A DNA stretch of 64,000 bases from Rhizobium subbaraonis (GTDB lineage Bacteria > Pseudomonadota > Alphaproteobacteria > Rhizobiales > Rhizobiaceae): contig NZ_OBQD01000021.1 in the NCBI RefSeq assembly GCF_900220975.1, positions 19,746 through 83,745 of the forward strand. Direction: 5' to 3'. The notes under the pieces were generated by a model, which did no database searches, was not told the origin of the DNA, and was given only the letters and a program-made list of their open reading frames with translations. Numbering within the stretch: the first letter of the stretch is position 1; each line of letters starts with the position of its first letter. This document shows positions 19,285-29,631 of the stretch, in pieces. A program made the translations under genes and the position numbers.

Positions 19285-20226
19285 TCAGCGACGCTGGGCG
19301 AGATAGAGCCGGCCCGTGACCGGTGCGCCGGCATCCATGCGGATGACCGTTTGCCGGCTCCGCAGCAGCTCGAATCCGGCTTCCTCTGCCCGTCGACGCA
19401 CATAGGCCTCGCCGTGCGCATAACGCAGCGATGAGCGCAGCACATAGATTTCTTCCGCCCCTGCATCCTCGACCGAGAAAGCGAAGTGGCCGCGCGGCGC
19501 AATCAGGCAAAATGCAATCTCGAAAACGGGGGCCAGCTCCCCGAGATACATCAGCACGTCGGCGGCGCTGGCAAGATCTGCGCGACCGGGCGCGAGGTCG
19601 GCTGCGAACACGTCGCTCTCCGATGGGGGCAGCGACAGGTCCGCTTGCGCCAGGCGGTCGTAGACCTGCTTTTCCCGTGCCTTGGCCAGCATGTTTGCCG
19701 AAAGGTCGAAACCCTCGAGAAAACCGGCGCGCCCGCGAATGCGCGCGCCGAAGAGGCCGGTGCCGCAGCCGAGATCGGTCACATGCGCAAAGCGCTCGCT
19801 CGCAATGCCGTCTGCGACCAGCGCAGCCAGTTTCTCCGGCACGCTGTAGTCCAGCTTCTCGACCAGCGCGGTGTCGAAGCGCTGCGCGTAATCGTCAAAC
19901 AATTGTTCGATATAGCGCGTCGGCGGCGTGGCCGGCACGTCCGCAGCACCCAGCACCGCCAGCCGAAGCCCGGCGCCGAACGGATCCTCCGGGGCAAGCT
20001 CCAGCACGCGGCCCAACGCGGCTGCGGCTGTCGGAACGCTTCCCGCCTTCTCGGCATACTCCGCCAGCCGGAACCAGCCGGCGGCCCAGCCGGGCGATAT
20101 CTCCAGCGCCTGCTCCATAAGTTCGGCGGCGCCCGAAAAATCGCCACCTTCGGCGAGCATGCGGGCGTAGTCGGCGCGGCGGTCGGCGAGGATGTCGCCG
20201 GAGGAATGCTGCGAAGCGATGGTCAT
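19285..20226 (-). CDS. class I SAM-dependent methyltransferase with N-terminal TPR
   Basis: The 313-residue protein starts with about two TPR-like helical pairs (ADYARMLAEGGDFSGAAELM, GSVPTAAAALGRVLELAP). Then comes the linker YIEQLFDDYAQRFDTALVEK, and a Rossmann methyltransferase core with VTDLGCGTGLFGARI as motif I near residue 145. The substrate is unknown. The ending DAGAPVTGRLYLAQRR is typical of this proteobacterial family. It is divergent from the small membrane protein gene at 20323. Confidence 0.85.
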   Translation of the reverse strand: MTIASQHSSGDILADRRADYARMLAEGGDFSGAAELMEQALEISPGWAAGWFRLAEYAEKAGSVPTAAAALGRVLELAPEDPFGAGLRLAVLGAADVPATPPTRYIEQLFDDYAQRFDTALVEKLDYSVPEKLAALVADGIASERFAHVTDLGCGTGLFGARIRGRAGFLEGFDLSANMLAKAREKQVYDRLAQADLSLPPSESDVFAADLAPGRADLASAADVLMYLGELAPVFEIAFCLIAPRGHFAFSVEDAGAEEIYVLRSSLRYAHGEAYVRRRAEEAGFELLRSRQTVIRMDAGAPVTGRLYLAQRR

Positions 20227-20322
20227 GGTTGCGTCTTTTTGCGTGAGGTGGCATCGCTATTCGGCAAGCACGGGCAAAACGCAAGCAGATTCGTTGCGGC
20301 GAACAGAACAGGAGCAGGCAGC

Positions 20323-20589
20323 ATGTCGGACGGCGTCAACAGGTTTCTCGGCGATACGCCGTTTCGCATCGTCGTCAAGCTACTGATCCTTTCGGTGGCG
20401 CTCGGCTTCCTGATGTCCGTCCTTGGCTTTTATCCGGACGATATCCTGCGCGCCGTCCGTGATTTCGTCATCAATCTCTGGGAAACGGGCTTTGCCGCAC
20501 TCGGCCGCGTCGGCGACTATCTGATGCTGGGCGCGGTGATCGTCGTGCCGGTCTTCATCCTTATCCGCGTCCTGAGCTACAAGCGTTGA
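20323..20589 (+). CDS. small integral membrane protein (DUF6460-like)
   Basis: The 88-residue protein has two hydrophobic helices (VVKLLILSVALGFLMSVLGF and MLGAVIVVPVFILIRVL) flanking an amphipathic segment. I recognise it as a small conserved alphaproteobacterial membrane protein, probably DUF6460. The frame is open upstream, but the ATG at 20323 follows a GGAGCAGGCAGC ribosome region. Its stop lies 1 base before the CAP-domain gene, so the two are likely cotranscribed. The function is unknown. Confidence 0.75.
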   Translation: MSDGVNRFLGDTPFRIVVKLLILSVALGFLMSVLGFYPDDILRAVRDFVINLWETGFAALGRVGDYLMLGAVIVVPVFILIRVLSYKR

Positions 20590-20590
20590 C

Positions 20591-21091
20591 ATGACATCGA
20601 ACGAAAAGAACCTCATTGCCCGCAGGACTCTTCTTGCGGCCTCCCTTGGAATGACGGCTGCGACCATTGCGGGGTGTTCCACCATCGGCGACATCGCGTC
20701 GGACGCCAGCGACCAGACCGATCCCACGCTTGCCCTGATCAACAAGCTGCGCGGCGATCGCGGGCTCGAGCCGCTTTCGCGCGATCCCGCGGCGGCCCGG
20801 GCAGCAGCTGACCAGGCGAGCCGCATGGCCGCCGCCGGCAAGATGGAACACAACATCGGCATCGGCGCCAACTTCGCCAAGCGCATGAAGGGTATGGAGG
20901 TCCCGCTGCCGGCGGCCGAGAACATCGCCGTCGGCCAGAGCGACGCGGCGCGTGCCTTCCAGGCCTGGGTGGATTCCCCCAAGCACCTCGCCAACATGCT
21001 GGGCTCCGGCTATCGCGGGCTGGGTGTGGCGGAGGCGAGAAATTCCTCTTCCGGTAACAGGCCCTATTGGGCGATGGTACTGTCGAGCTGA
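20591..21091 (+). CDS. CAP (SCP/PR1-like) domain lipoprotein
   Basis: The 166-residue protein has a twin-arginine-like N-terminus (IARRTLLAASLGMTAA) ending in a lipobox, TIAGC, so it is probably exported and lipidated. The rest is a short CAP domain: LALINKLRGDRGLEPLSRDP, MAAAGKMEHNIG, AENIAVGQSD, FQAWVDSPKHLANML and YWAMVLSS. It contains the His and Glu positions of the CAP cavity (MEHN and PAAENIA). CAP proteins in bacteria are secreted or surface proteins, mostly of unknown role. It is coupled to the preceding membrane-protein gene (1-base gap). Confidence 0.85.
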   Translation: MTSNEKNLIARRTLLAASLGMTAATIAGCSTIGDIASDASDQTDPTLALINKLRGDRGLEPLSRDPAAARAAADQASRMAAAGKMEHNIGIGANFAKRMKGMEVPLPAAENIAVGQSDAARAFQAWVDSPKHLANMLGSGYRGLGVAEARNSSSGNRPYWAMVLSS

Positions 21092-21182
21092 CGCTCTGCA
21101 CGGTTTGACGGCGGGTGACTTGGGGGCCTTGCCAGAGGCGCGGCGCCGGTCGCCGGCCTTTGGCTGACGCGGGGGCGGTCGG

Positions 21183-22535
21183 ATGGTGGTATCTCAAAGG
21201 TCGAACGAAGAAGGCGGGGCCTTCGAGGTGACACACCGCCTCGTCCTTTCGATCGCCGTTCCGATGACGCTCGGCTTTTTGACGACACCGCTTCTCGGGC
21301 TGACGAATACGGCTGTCGCCGGCCGCCTCGGCTCGGCCGATGCGCTGGCCGGGCTCGCAGTCGGGGCCGTGCTTTTCGACCTGCTCCTCGGCAGCTTCAA
21401 TTTCCTGCGCGCCTCGACGACCGGCCTCGTCGCGCAAGCGTTCGGCAGGGGAGACCATTCAGAGCAGCAGGCCATCTTCTGGCGATCGCTTGCCATTGCG
21501 CTCTGTTGCGGCCTTGCCATTGCCGCAGCTTCCCCGCTGCTTTCCAGCGCCGGGCTTGCGGTGATGGCGCCGCCGCCGGGCGTTGCCCAGGCGACGCTTG
21601 CCTATTTTGCCATCCGCATCCTCGGCGGGCCGATGGCGCTCGCGAACTACGCGATCCTCGGCTTCGTGCTCGGTCGCGGGCAGGGGACGACGGGACTGCT
21701 GCTGCAGGCCACGATCAATGGCGTGAACATCGCACTCGCCATTTTGCTGGGGCTATATTGGGGTTACGGTGTTGCCGGCATTGCCGCCGGCGCCCTGATC
21801 GGCGAGAGCGCGGGCATGCTCCTGGGGCTTTTAGTGGTCGTCCGGGGCTTCAAGGCCTCCAACAGGCCCGCGCGGGGCACTATTTTCGCGCTGCCGCGCA
21901 TGCGGGCGCTGTTCGCGCTCAATCGAGATATCCTGATCCGCACCTTCGTGTTGCTGGCCGCGTTCACCGTGATGACTCGCATCGGCACATCCTTCGGTCC
22001 GGTTGCGCTGGCCGCCAATGCCGTGCTGATGAACATCTTCCTCGTCGCCAGCTACTATCTGGACGGGATCGCGAATGCGGCCGAGCAGATTGTCGGCAGG
22101 GCGATCGGCGCCCGCTGTCGGTCGGCCTTCGATCGTGCCGTCCGGCTGACACTTGTGTGGTCCTTCGGATTGGGCATCGCGTCAGCGGTCCTTTTTCTGG
22201 TCTTTGGCCCGGCCGTGATCGGCCTGCTGACCACGACGCCGAGCGTGCGCGCCGAGGCCGAAACCTATCTACCGTGGGCGGCACTGACGGCGATCACCGG
22301 TGCGCTCGCCTTCCAGATGGACGGCGTCTACATCGGTGCCACCTGGTCGGCCACGATGCGCAACATGATGCTGCTCGCGTTCCTCGTCTACCTGGCAGCG
22401 CTTGCCGTGTTCGTGCCGTTGTACGGCAATCTTGGCCTCTGGCTGGCGCTCAACCTGTTCCTCGCCTGCCGCGGGCTTTTTCTGGCCGCCCGCGTGCGCC
22501 GTCTGGCCGCTCAGAGGTTCTGCGCGGCCCAGTAG
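21183..22535 (+). CDS. MATE family efflux transporter
   Basis: The 450-residue protein has about twelve hydrophobic helices. It shows the MATE start (RLVLSIAVPMTLGFLTTPLL, TAVAGRLGSADALAGLAVG), the half-repeat FTVMTRIGTSFGPVALAANA and LDGIANAAEQIVGRAIGA. It should export drugs or cations using a Na+ or H+ gradient, in the DinF-type subgroup judging from the sequence. It converges on pyrD, and the two coding ends overlap by 25 bases. Confidence 0.9.
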   Translation: MVVSQRSNEEGGAFEVTHRLVLSIAVPMTLGFLTTPLLGLTNTAVAGRLGSADALAGLAVGAVLFDLLLGSFNFLRASTTGLVAQAFGRGDHSEQQAIFWRSLAIALCCGLAIAAASPLLSSAGLAVMAPPPGVAQATLAYFAIRILGGPMALANYAILGFVLGRGQGTTGLLLQATINGVNIALAILLGLYWGYGVAGIAAGALIGESAGMLLGLLVVVRGFKASNRPARGTIFALPRMRALFALNRDILIRTFVLLAAFTVMTRIGTSFGPVALAANAVLMNIFLVASYYLDGIANAAEQIVGRAIGARCRSAFDRAVRLTLVWSFGLGIASAVLFLVFGPAVIGLLTTTPSVRAEAETYLPWAALTAITGALAFQMDGVYIGATWSATMRNMMLLAFLVYLAALAVFVPLYGNLGLWLALNLFLACRGLFLAARVRRLAAQRFCAAQ

Positions 22536-23593
22536 TGGGTGCGCGTGCCGCGGAGGTCGCGAATCGAGGCCAGCCGCTCCCGGTCGCAGAGCGCCGAGAG
22601 GCCCTTGACGATCGAGGCCGGCAGGCCGGGACCGGCATAGACCATGCAGGAATAGAGCTGCACGAGGTCGGCGCCGGCGCGGATCTTCTCTGCTGCCGTT
22701 TCCGCCGAATTGACGCCGCCGACGCCGATGATCGGCAGGGCCTCGCCAACACGCTTGCGCATCTTGGCAAGCACGGCGGTCGACCGGGCAAACAGCGGCT
22801 TGCCTGATAGGCCGCCGGCTTCGTTCGCGTGCGTGCGGTCGGAAAGGCCGTCGCGTGACAGCGTGGTGTTGGAGACGATGAGCCCGTCGAGGTCATGTGC
22901 CAGTGACACCTCGGCGATGTCGTCCAGTCCCTCTTCGGCAAGGTCGGGCGCGATCTTCAGGAACACGGGAACGCGGCGGCCGCTTTGCGCTGCCTGCTCG
23001 GCACGGGCGGCAAGCACCGCCGAAAGCAGTGCTGCGAGGCTTTCCCGCGCCTGCAGGTCGCGTAGGCCGGGGGTGTTCGGCGAGGAGATATTGGCGGTGA
23101 AGTAGCGCGCCACGTCATAGAAGGTGCTGATGCCGGCCACGTAGTCGGCGATGCGATCCTCGCTATCCTTGTTGGCGCCGATATTGACTCCGACCAGGGC
23201 ATTGCGGTCGCAAGACTTCAGCCGTTCAAGCGCGGCGGCATGGCCTTCGTTGTTGAAGCCCAGCCGGTTGATCACCGCTTCGTCGCCGGCCAGCCGGAAA
23301 ATGCGTGGCTTCGGATTGCCGGACTGCGGCTTCGGCGTGACGGTGCCGATCTCGGCAAAGCCGAAGCCGAGGCGCAGCAAGGCTTCGGGCACTTCCGCAT
23401 TCTTGTCGTAGCCCGCAGCCATGCCGAGCGGATTGGGAAATTCGAGACCGGCGATGGTCTGCCGCAGGCGCGGGTCGGGCTTCTGGGCGCAGGCGGGCAC
23501 CAGGCCGCTCTTCAGTGCCGTAATCGACAGCCCGTGCGCCGTCTCCGGATCGAAAAGGAAAAGACCCCTGCGGGCCAGATCTGCCAGCGCCAT
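22511..23593 (-). CDS. pyrD: dihydroorotate dehydrogenase (quinone), class 2
   Basis: The 360-residue protein starts with the membrane-associating N-terminal helix of class 2 enzymes (LARRGLFLFDPETAHGLS), then FPNPLGMAAGYDKNAEVPEAL, GFAEIGTVTPKPQSGNPKPR, VGVNIGANKDS, FTANISSPNTPGLRDLQ (catalytic Ser region), VFLKIAPD, DGLIVSNTT and IGVGGVNSAE. It oxidises dihydroorotate to orotate with FMN and passes electrons to ubiquinone at the inner membrane, in pyrimidine synthesis. It lies 1 base downstream of the DUF952 gene, forming a two-gene operon. Confidence 0.96.
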   Translation of the reverse strand: MALADLARRGLFLFDPETAHGLSITALKSGLVPACAQKPDPRLRQTIAGLEFPNPLGMAAGYDKNAEVPEALLRLGFGFAEIGTVTPKPQSGNPKPRIFRLAGDEAVINRLGFNNEGHAAALERLKSCDRNALVGVNIGANKDSEDRIADYVAGISTFYDVARYFTANISSPNTPGLRDLQARESLAALLSAVLAARAEQAAQSGRRVPVFLKIAPDLAEEGLDDIAEVSLAHDLDGLIVSNTTLSRDGLSDRTHANEAGGLSGKPLFARSTAVLAKMRKRVGEALPIIGVGGVNSAETAAEKIRAGADLVQLYSCMVYAGPGLPASIVKGLSALCDRERLASIRDLRGTRTHYWAAQNL

Positions 23594-23594
23594 G

Positions 23595-23939
23595 TCAGTT
23601 CATCTCCGGAAACTGGTGGGTGCCGTTGGCGTCGAGCGGAAGGGCCTTTTCCCAAAGCACCGCATCCAGCGGTAGCGCGCCGTAGAGGTGGGGAAAGAGC
23701 TGGCCGCCGCGCGATGGTTCGTAAACGAGGGCCGCTCCCAGGGCTGCACCGTCGATCGCGACCAGAAGCAGGTCCGACTGGCCGGCGAAGTGCTTCGCGG
23801 CCGTCTCCGGCGCCTGCGCGGCGGTGGAGAAATGGATGAAGCCGTCGGCAAGATCGACCGGCGCCCCCTCGAAGCTACCCCTCTCGCGTGCCGATTGCCA
23901 CAGACTTGTCGGAACGATCTTGTATATTACTTCGGACAT
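23595..23939 (-). CDS. DUF952 domain-containing protein
   Basis: The 114-residue protein begins SEVIYKIVPTSLWQSARERG and contains FEGAPVDLADGFIHFSTAAQ, LLVAIDGAALGAALVYEPSRGG and LFPHLYGALPLDAV, the DUF952 pattern (related to glutathione S-transferase-adjacent small proteins). The upstream in-frame ATG at 24086 is rejected because the family starts at SEVIYKI. It sits directly upstream of pyrD on the same strand. The function is unknown. Confidence 0.87.
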   Translation of the reverse strand: MSEVIYKIVPTSLWQSARERGSFEGAPVDLADGFIHFSTAAQAPETAAKHFAGQSDLLLVAIDGAALGAALVYEPSRGGQLFPHLYGALPLDAVLWEKALPLDANGTHQFPEMN

Positions 23940-24051
23940 GGCGCTCTTCCTGCTCGATGCGGGTGGCTTCCCGGCTAGCGCTTGCAGCATTGCGGCAGGA
24001 AAGTCCACGGTGAATTCGCGATCCGGCAGCGCTTTTTGAGGAGGATATTGC

Positions 24052-24483
24052 ATGAGCAGAATGATTGTCGGTTTGGTCGCGCTCACGCCGCTTCTTATGC
24101 CCGCATCAGGCTTTGCCGAAGGCGAGGGGCGTTACCAGATGGAGCGTACTGCCGATGGATTCGTGCGGCTCGACACCGTTACCGGGGAAGTCTCGATCTG
24201 CAAGGAGAGCGCCGGCCAGATCGCTTGCCGCATGGCGGCCGACGAACGCAGAGCCTTCGAAGATGAGCTCGATCTGCTGACGCGTCGTGTGGAAGCGTTG
24301 GAAAAGGTGCAGGAATCCACGCTTTCCGTACCCAAACCACGCCTTCCGACGGATGAAGAGATTGACCGGACCATGGGCATCATGGAAAGAATGGTGCAGC
24401 GCTTTATGGCAATCGTTAAAAATCTGGAGGGCGAGGAGGATAAGACCGCTCCCCAGACGGAACCGCTGCCGGACAGGACGTGA
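24052..24483 (+). CDS. exported protein of unknown function
   Basis: The 143-residue protein has a signal peptide (MSRMIVGLVALTPLLMPASGFAE), followed by GRYQMERTADGFVRLDTVTG, a CKESAGQIAC pair of cysteines, and a helical, charged C-terminal half (ELDLLTRRVEALEKVQ) that may be a short coiled coil. A strong GAGGAGG site precedes the ATG. I recognise the type from rhizobial genomes but know no function. It is on the same strand as the response regulator that follows 73 bases later. Confidence 0.75.
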   Translation: MSRMIVGLVALTPLLMPASGFAEGEGRYQMERTADGFVRLDTVTGEVSICKESAGQIACRMAADERRAFEDELDLLTRRVEALEKVQESTLSVPKPRLPTDEEIDRTMGIMERMVQRFMAIVKNLEGEEDKTAPQTEPLPDRT

Positions 24484-24556
24484 GCGCGCCGCCGTTGTTT
24501 CTGCCATTGCTATTCCGGCGGACCTTTCGTGACCGTGCTCTTGGGAGGGAGCCCGC

Positions 24557-25210
24557 ATGACGACAGGCATGACGATCATCATCGCTGACGACCATCCGCT
24601 GTTCAGGGGCGCTCTGAGACAGGCGCTGCTCGGCATGGCGGCTCACCCCGTCATCCTCGAAGCCGGCGATTTCGAAACGGCGCGCGCCTCCGCTTCGCAA
24701 AATCCGGATGCCGATCTTATCCTGCTGGATCTCTCCATGCCGGGGGCAAGCGGGCTCTCCGGCCTGATCACGCTCAGGGCCGAACATCCGGGCCTGCCGG
24801 TGGTCATCGTCTCGGCGAGTGACGATTCGGCCACGATCCGTCGCGCCCTCGATCTCGGTGCATCCGGCTTCATCTCCAAGTCGGCTTCGATCGAGGAGAT
24901 CCGCGAGGGAATCACAGCCGTGCTCGACGGTAACATCTACACGCCCGGCGGCTATCAGCGCGGCGCCGAGCCGGACGCGGAGATCGGTGAGTTGATCGGT
25001 CGCCTGCGCACGCTGACCCCGCAGCAGTCGCGGGTGTTGTCGATGCTGGCGGAAGGCCTGCTCAACAAGCAGATCGCCTACGAGCTCGGCGTCTCCGAGG
25101 CGACGATCAAGGCGCACGTATCGGCGATCCTTCTGAAACTCAACGTCGACAGCCGCACCCAGGCCGTCATCCAGCTCGGCAAGATCGGCGCGCCCGCCGC
25201 TGCCGCCTGA
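24557..25210 (+). CDS. LuxR/NarL-family response regulator
   Basis: The 217-residue protein has an N-terminal receiver with IIIADDHPLFRGAL (acidic pair) and the phosphoacceptor Asp58 in LILLDLSMPG, plus VIVSASDD and the Lys in GFISKSAS. The C-terminal LuxR helix-turn-helix is TPQQSRVLSMLAEGLLNKQI and GVSEATIKAHVSAIL. An in-frame ATG four codons later (TIIIADDHP) is an alternative start. It converges on a hybrid kinase 137 bases away and is the probable output partner of that kinase or of an acetyl-phosphate signal. Confidence 0.92.
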   Translation: MTTGMTIIIADDHPLFRGALRQALLGMAAHPVILEAGDFETARASASQNPDADLILLDLSMPGASGLSGLITLRAEHPGLPVVIVSASDDSATIRRALDLGASGFISKSASIEEIREGITAVLDGNIYTPGGYQRGAEPDAEIGELIGRLRTLTPQQSRVLSMLAEGLLNKQIAYELGVSEATIKAHVSAILLKLNVDSRTQAVIQLGKIGAPAAAA

Positions 25211-25347
25211 TCCACCGACAGGCCGCCCACGGTCCGTCGGGGTGTATTCTGAGGCAGGGGAGGCGTAGGCGTCGCGTTTAGAAGTGCGCCGACATGGCCG
25301 GGCCACCTCGGCATTTCGGAAACGATCTCAGCCTTCACGGATCCCGG

Positions 25348-28300
25348 CTATTCCGCCGCTGCCTTTTCCAGGCTTGCCAGACGTGTCAGCCAGGCGCGCA
25401 TCGAAGCCGGGCGGACGGGTTTGTTTTGCAGAACGATATCCCGGCTCTCCGAAAGCGCCCGCACTTCGGCCGACCGGTCCGCGGTGACGAGCAGGCCGGG
25501 CAGTTCCGCCCCGAAGGCCTTGCGAAGCCGGTCGATCGCGTCGATCCCAGTGCCCTCGCCGAGATGATAGTCGGCGATCACCGCATGTGGCGGGTCGACG
25601 GGCGTGGAAATCAGCGCCTCGACCGCTGGCAGTGAATCGGCCGTAACGACCTCGCAGCCCCAGCCCGAAAGCAGCACGCGCATGCCCTCCAGGATCGCCG
25701 GTTCGTTGTCGATGCAGAGAACCCGCAGGCCGCGCAGCGGTTCCGCTACCGGCACCGCCTCGTTCGGCGCAACCGCCTTTTTCCCGCTCGCTCCCGCCTC
25801 GACCGGTACCCGCACCTTGAAGCTGGTGCCGCGCCCAGGAACCGATTGCAGATCGACGGCGTGGCCGAGAACGCGCGAAATGCGGTCGACGATGGACAGG
25901 CCGAGACCGAGGCCCGGCGCATTCCTGGCGCCCTCGTCGAGCCGGGCGAACTCCTTGAACACGGTGCGGAACTTCGACGGCGGAATGCCAATGCCGGTGT
26001 CGAGCACCTGAATGAAGGCGCTACCTCCCTGTCGGCGCACGCCGACAAGCACCTTGCCGCTATTGGTGTACTTGATCGCGTTCGATACCAGGTTCTGTAC
26101 CAGCCGCCGCAGGAGGTTCGGGTCGCTCCGCACGGCGAGCGACGTGGAAACGACCTTCAAGGAAAGGTCTTTTGCGCGTGCCATGGGTGCAAAATCGGTT
26201 TCGATCCGTTTGAACAGCTCGTCCAGCCGGACGGCCTGCATGCGCGGCTTCATGGCGCCGGTGTCAAGTCGGGAAATGTCGAGCACGGCACCCAGGATCG
26301 TCTCCACCGATTCCAGAGAGGAATCGATGTTGCGTACCAGCATGTGGTTGTCGGTGTCGCCCAGGCGTTCGACCAGCGAGGAGGAGTAGAGCCGCGCCGC
26401 GTTCAGTGGCTGCAGGATGTCGTGGCCGGCGGCGGCGAAGAAGCGCGTCTTGCCGAGATTGGCCTCTTCGGCCGCCGCGCGCGCCTCGGCCAGTTCCTTG
26501 TTGACCCGGGTGAGTTCCGCCGTTCGCTCGGCCACGCGCAATTCCAGCGTCTCGTTGGCAAGCTTGAGCGCCCGGTCGGCCTCGACGCGTTCGGTGATAT
26601 CGGTGAAGGTGGCGACGAACCCGCGCGCCGGCATGGCATTGGAGAGGACTTCCACGATCCGGCGTCCGCCCGATAGCACGAGCTGGAACGGCTGGTCGAA
26701 ATTCATAACGCCATCGAGGATCGCACGCCGTTCACTGGCGGCGATGTGGCCTTCCGCAACGAGGATGTCGATCATTTCACTAAGTGCGAAGCCGACCTGC
26801 CCGACCTGCTCCGGCAGGTCGAGAAGTTCGCGGAAGCGCCGGTTCCAGACTGTGAGGTTGCCCGAGCTGTCGAATACGGCGATGCCCTGGTCCATCTGGC
26901 CGAGCGCGGTCTGCAGCATGCCCTGGTTGTATTGCAGCGCCTCGCTGGCCTGGTCGAGCAGCCAGCTCGTATCCGCCGCCGTCTCGTCGATCCGCTGCAG
27001 CGTCAGGGACAGGACGAGGCGCGCGGACGAGGAACCGATCGCACTGCCGAGGACCTGTTCGGAGAAATGCACCAGCGCGATGTCCGCCGGCGCACTGTCT
27101 TCCAGCCAGCGGCCGAGTTGGCGTTCATAGGTGTGGAACGAGCGCTCCGTGCGCTCCTCGCCGAGATAGGTGGAGACGGCGTTTTTCAAGTCGCGCACCG
27201 TCACCTTCGTCTTGCTGCCGCGAAAGGCACGCTCGAGCTGTGGCCGGGTGCGGATGAAGATGTTGGCCTGCAGGCGCTCGATATTGGTGGTGCTGCGCGA
27301 CAGAGAGCCGATGACGAAGGCTGAGACATTGACCATCAGCGAAAGGACGGAGGCAGCCACCAGCGGATCGGCCTGTTCGCCGGAAAGAATGGTCGCACCG
27401 GGTAGCAGGAAGCCGAGGACCGTCGATGCGATGCCGGAATTGTCGCTGACGCCGAGGCTTGGCAGAAACAGCAGATAGCCCCAGACGAGGAGACCGGACA
27501 CCATCCCCGCAATCGCGCCCCGCGCGTTCGCCTGCCGCCACACCAGCCCCCCGAGCAGGGCGGGCGCAATCTGCGCAATGGCTGCGAACGCCAGAAGGCC
27601 GATGGAGGCAAGCCCTGCGCTCGAAGTCGAGAACCGGTAGTAGGCGTAGCCGAGCAGGAGTACGAAGAAGATCGCGAAGCGCCGGATCAGAAGCAGCGTG
27701 CGCGTCAGGTCTTCGTGCGGTTCGCCGCGCCCGATCAGGTTTCGCCGCAGTACCACCGGAATGACGATGTCGTTGGAGATCATGATGGACAACGCAACGC
27801 ATTCGACGATGACCATGGCGGTTGCGGCGGAAAAGCCGCCAATGAAGGAGATGAGCGTCAACAGGGGCTGGCCCTGCGCGAGCGGCAGCGCCAAGACGTA
27901 GAGGTCGGAATCGCCGAGCCCTTGGAAAGCGATGAGGCCGCCGATGGCGACGGGCAGCACGAACAGGTTGATCGCCAGAAGGTATAGCGGGAACAGCAGC
28001 CCGGCCGTGCGCAGTTCGCCGTCGGTGCGGTTCTCCACCACCGTCACATGGAACTGCCGCGGCAGCATGACGATGGCAAACGCTGAAAGTACGACGAGAA
28101 GCAGCCAGCGCGCGATCGGGGTCTCGTGGGTAAGCGCCGCAGTCACGTGCTCGTTCTCGGCAGCGCGCAGCCAGAGGTCGCCGAGGCCGTCGAACATGAA
28201 GTAGACGACGTAGATGCCGACGGTGGCGAAGGCGAGCAGCTTGACGACCGACTCCATCGAGATCGCCAGGATCAGGCCGTCCTGATGTTCCGTCGCATCC

Positions 28301-28851
28301 GTATGGCGGGTGCCGAAGACCACCGCGAAACAGGCCAGGCAGAGCGACACGATGAGCGGCAGGTCGATGAAGGCATGGCTTTCGCCGAAGCCGTACTCGT
28401 AGAAATCGACCACGACCTTGACCGAACTCGAAACGGCCTTCAACTGAAGCGCGATATAGGGAACGGCGCCGATCAGCGCGATCAGCGCCACGATCGCCGC
28501 GACACCCGGGCTCTTGCCGTAGCGCGCACCGACAAAGTCGGCGATCGACGTCAGCCGCTCGGACTTGGCGAGGCTGACGATGCGTCGGATCAGCGGCAGG
28601 CCGAGCGTGAACATCAGGATCGGCCCGATATAGATCCCGAAGAACTCCAGCCCCTGCGCGCTTGCGAGCCCCACGCCGCCGAAATAGGTCCAGGAGGTGC
28701 AGTAGATGGCAAGGCTCATTGCATAGACCATCGGCCGCCCGCGGCTTGCGGCATCCGGGGTGCGCGACCGTCGGTCGCCGTAGGTGGCCACGGCGAAGAG
28801 CAGCAGCAGATATGCGAAGGCCGCGGCAAAAATGGTCCAGCCAGATAGCAT
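25348..28851 (-). CDS. SSF-transporter/PAS hybrid sensor histidine kinase
   Basis: The 1167-residue protein fuses several modules. Residues about 1-500 are a sodium/solute symporter-like domain with about 12-13 helices. A linker with PAS ([20 protein letters not shown]) lies near 660-780, with a coiled coil before the kinase. The HisKA box [13 protein letters not shown] has the phosphoacceptor His810, HATPase follows ([24 protein letters not shown]), and a C-terminal receiver ends the protein (phosphoacceptor Asp1094 in [10 protein letters not shown]). This is the CbrA-like architecture, in which the transporter domain senses or imports a nutrient. The start at 28851 is chosen because the membrane domain begins there. 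The phosphate may end on its own receiver or on the convergent LuxR regulator. Confidence 0.9.
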   Translation of the reverse strand: MLSGWTIFAAAFAYLLLLFAVATYGDRRSRTPDAASRGRPMVYAMSLAIYCTSWTYFGGVGLASAQGLEFFGIYIGPILMFTLGLPLIRRIVSLAKSERLTSIADFVGARYGKSPGVAAIVALIALIGAVPYIALQLKAVSSSVKVVVDFYEYGFGESHAFIDLPLIVSLCLACFAVVFGTRHTDATEHQDGLILAISMESVVKLLAFATVGIYVVYFMFDGLGDLWLRAAENEHVTAALTHETPIARWLLLVVLSAFAIVMLPRQFHVTVVENRTDGELRTAGLLFPLYLLAINLFVLPVAIGGLIAFQGLGDSDLYVLALPLAQGQPLLTLISFIGGFSAATAMVIVECVALSIMISNDIVIPVVLRRNLIGRGEPHEDLTRTLLLIRRFAIFFVLLLGYAYYRFSTSSAGLASIGLLAFAAIAQIAPALLGGLVWRQANARGAIAGMVSGLLVWGYLLFLPSLGVSDNSGIASTVLGFLLPGATILSGEQADPLVAASVLSLMVNVSAFVIGSLSRSTTNIERLQANIFIRTRPQLERAFRGSKTKVTVRDLKNAVSTYLGEERTERSFHTYERQLGRWLEDSAPADIALVHFSEQVLGSAIGSSSARLVLSLTLQRIDETAADTSWLLDQASEALQYNQGMLQTALGQMDQGIAVFDSSGNLTVWNRRFRELLDLPEQVGQVGFALSEMIDILVAEGHIAASERRAILDGVMNFDQPFQLVLSGGRRIVEVLSNAMPARGFVATFTDITERVEADRALKLANETLELRVAERTAELTRVNKELAEARAAAEEANLGKTRFFAAAGHDILQPLNAARLYSSSLVERLGDTDNHMLVRNIDSSLESVETILGAVLDISRLDTGAMKPRMQAVRLDELFKRIETDFAPMARAKDLSLKVVSTSLAVRSDPNLLRRLVQNLVSNAIKYTNSGKVLVGVRRQGGSAFIQVLDTGIGIPPSKFRTVFKEFARLDEGARNAPGLGLGLSIVDRISRVLGHAVDLQSVPGRGTSFKVRVPVEAGASGKKAVAPNEAVPVAEPLRGLRVLCIDNEPAILEGMRVLLSGWGCEVVTADSLPAVEALISTPVDPPHAVIADYHLGEGTGIDAIDRLRKAFGAELPGLLVTADRSAEVRALSESRDIVLQNKPVRPASMRAWLTRLASLEKAAAE

Positions 28852-29053
28852 GGGGTCTCCGGAACCGGCGGGCCTCCCCGCCCGCCTGCGCGGCACCATA
28901 GGCCATTCGAACCACGAAGAAAATCCGACGCGGCTCAGCCTTAAGTCCGAAAGCTCCGCACGATTGCATAAACTGCGGTTGATCGCGCCTGAGTGGTTCC
29001 ATCCGGACAAAAACTCAACTAGTTTGAACCGCACGCAGCAACAGGAGAGGCGC

Positions 29054-29485
29054 ATGCTCAACGAATTCAAGGCGTTCATCGCCCGAGGCAACGTCATGGA
29101 CCTTGCCGTCGGTGTGATCATCGGTGCCGCTTTCAGCAGGATTGTCGACTCGATCGTCAACGATCTGGTGATGCCGGTCGTCGGCGCGCTGACGGGTGGC
29201 GGGTTCGATTTCTCGAACTACTTCCTGCCGCTTTCGTCGAACGTGACCGCCAGCACGCTTGCAGCCGCCCGTGAGCAGGGGGCCGTCTTCGCCTACGGCA
29301 ACTTCATCACCGTCGCGCTCAACTTCGTCATCCTCGCCTGGATCATCTTCCTCATGGTCAAGGGCGTGAACCGCGTCCGCGCCAGCGTCGACAAGCAGAA
29401 GGCCGACGAGGCCGCGCCCCCGCCGGCGGATGTGGCGCTGCTGACGGAGATCCGCGACCTTTTGAAGAGCCGCCCCGCGGTCTGA
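29054..29485 (+). CDS. mscL: large-conductance mechanosensitive channel
   Basis: The 143-residue protein begins [40 protein letters not shown], the conserved N-terminal helix and first membrane span of MscL. A glycine-rich loop ([10 protein letters not shown]), the second span ([16 protein letters not shown]) and a C-terminal cytosolic helix follow. It forms a pentameric pore that opens on osmotic downshock. The start follows an AGGAGAGGC ribosome site. It is a single gene, divergent from the hybrid kinase, with a hairpin behind it. Confidence 0.96.
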   Translation: MLNEFKAFIARGNVMDLAVGVIIGAAFSRIVDSIVNDLVMPVVGALTGGGFDFSNYFLPLSSNVTASTLAAAREQGAVFAYGNFITVALNFVILAWIIFLMVKGVNRVRASVDKQKADEAAPPPADVALLTEIRDLLKSRPAV

Positions 29486-29493
29486 CCGGATAC

Positions 29494-29520
29494 GGCCCCG
29501 GTGTGCCGCTCGCCGGGGCC
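29494..29520 (+). terminator. hairpin downstream of mscL
   Basis: GGCCCCGG and CCGGGGCC form an 8-bp stem around an 11-base loop, starting 9 bases after the mscL stop and followed by TCCATTTCTC. The T-run is weak, so this is a probable but not strong Rho-independent terminator. Confidence 0.55.
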
Positions 29521-29631
29521 TCCATTTCTCATCACCGAAATCGATCGGAGCGTCAGATAAACTGGCGTGAAACCGCTGCCATTTGTCGCTAGATATGGGC
29601 TGGTTTGGCGGCGTTCCCCGACGGAGACAAG

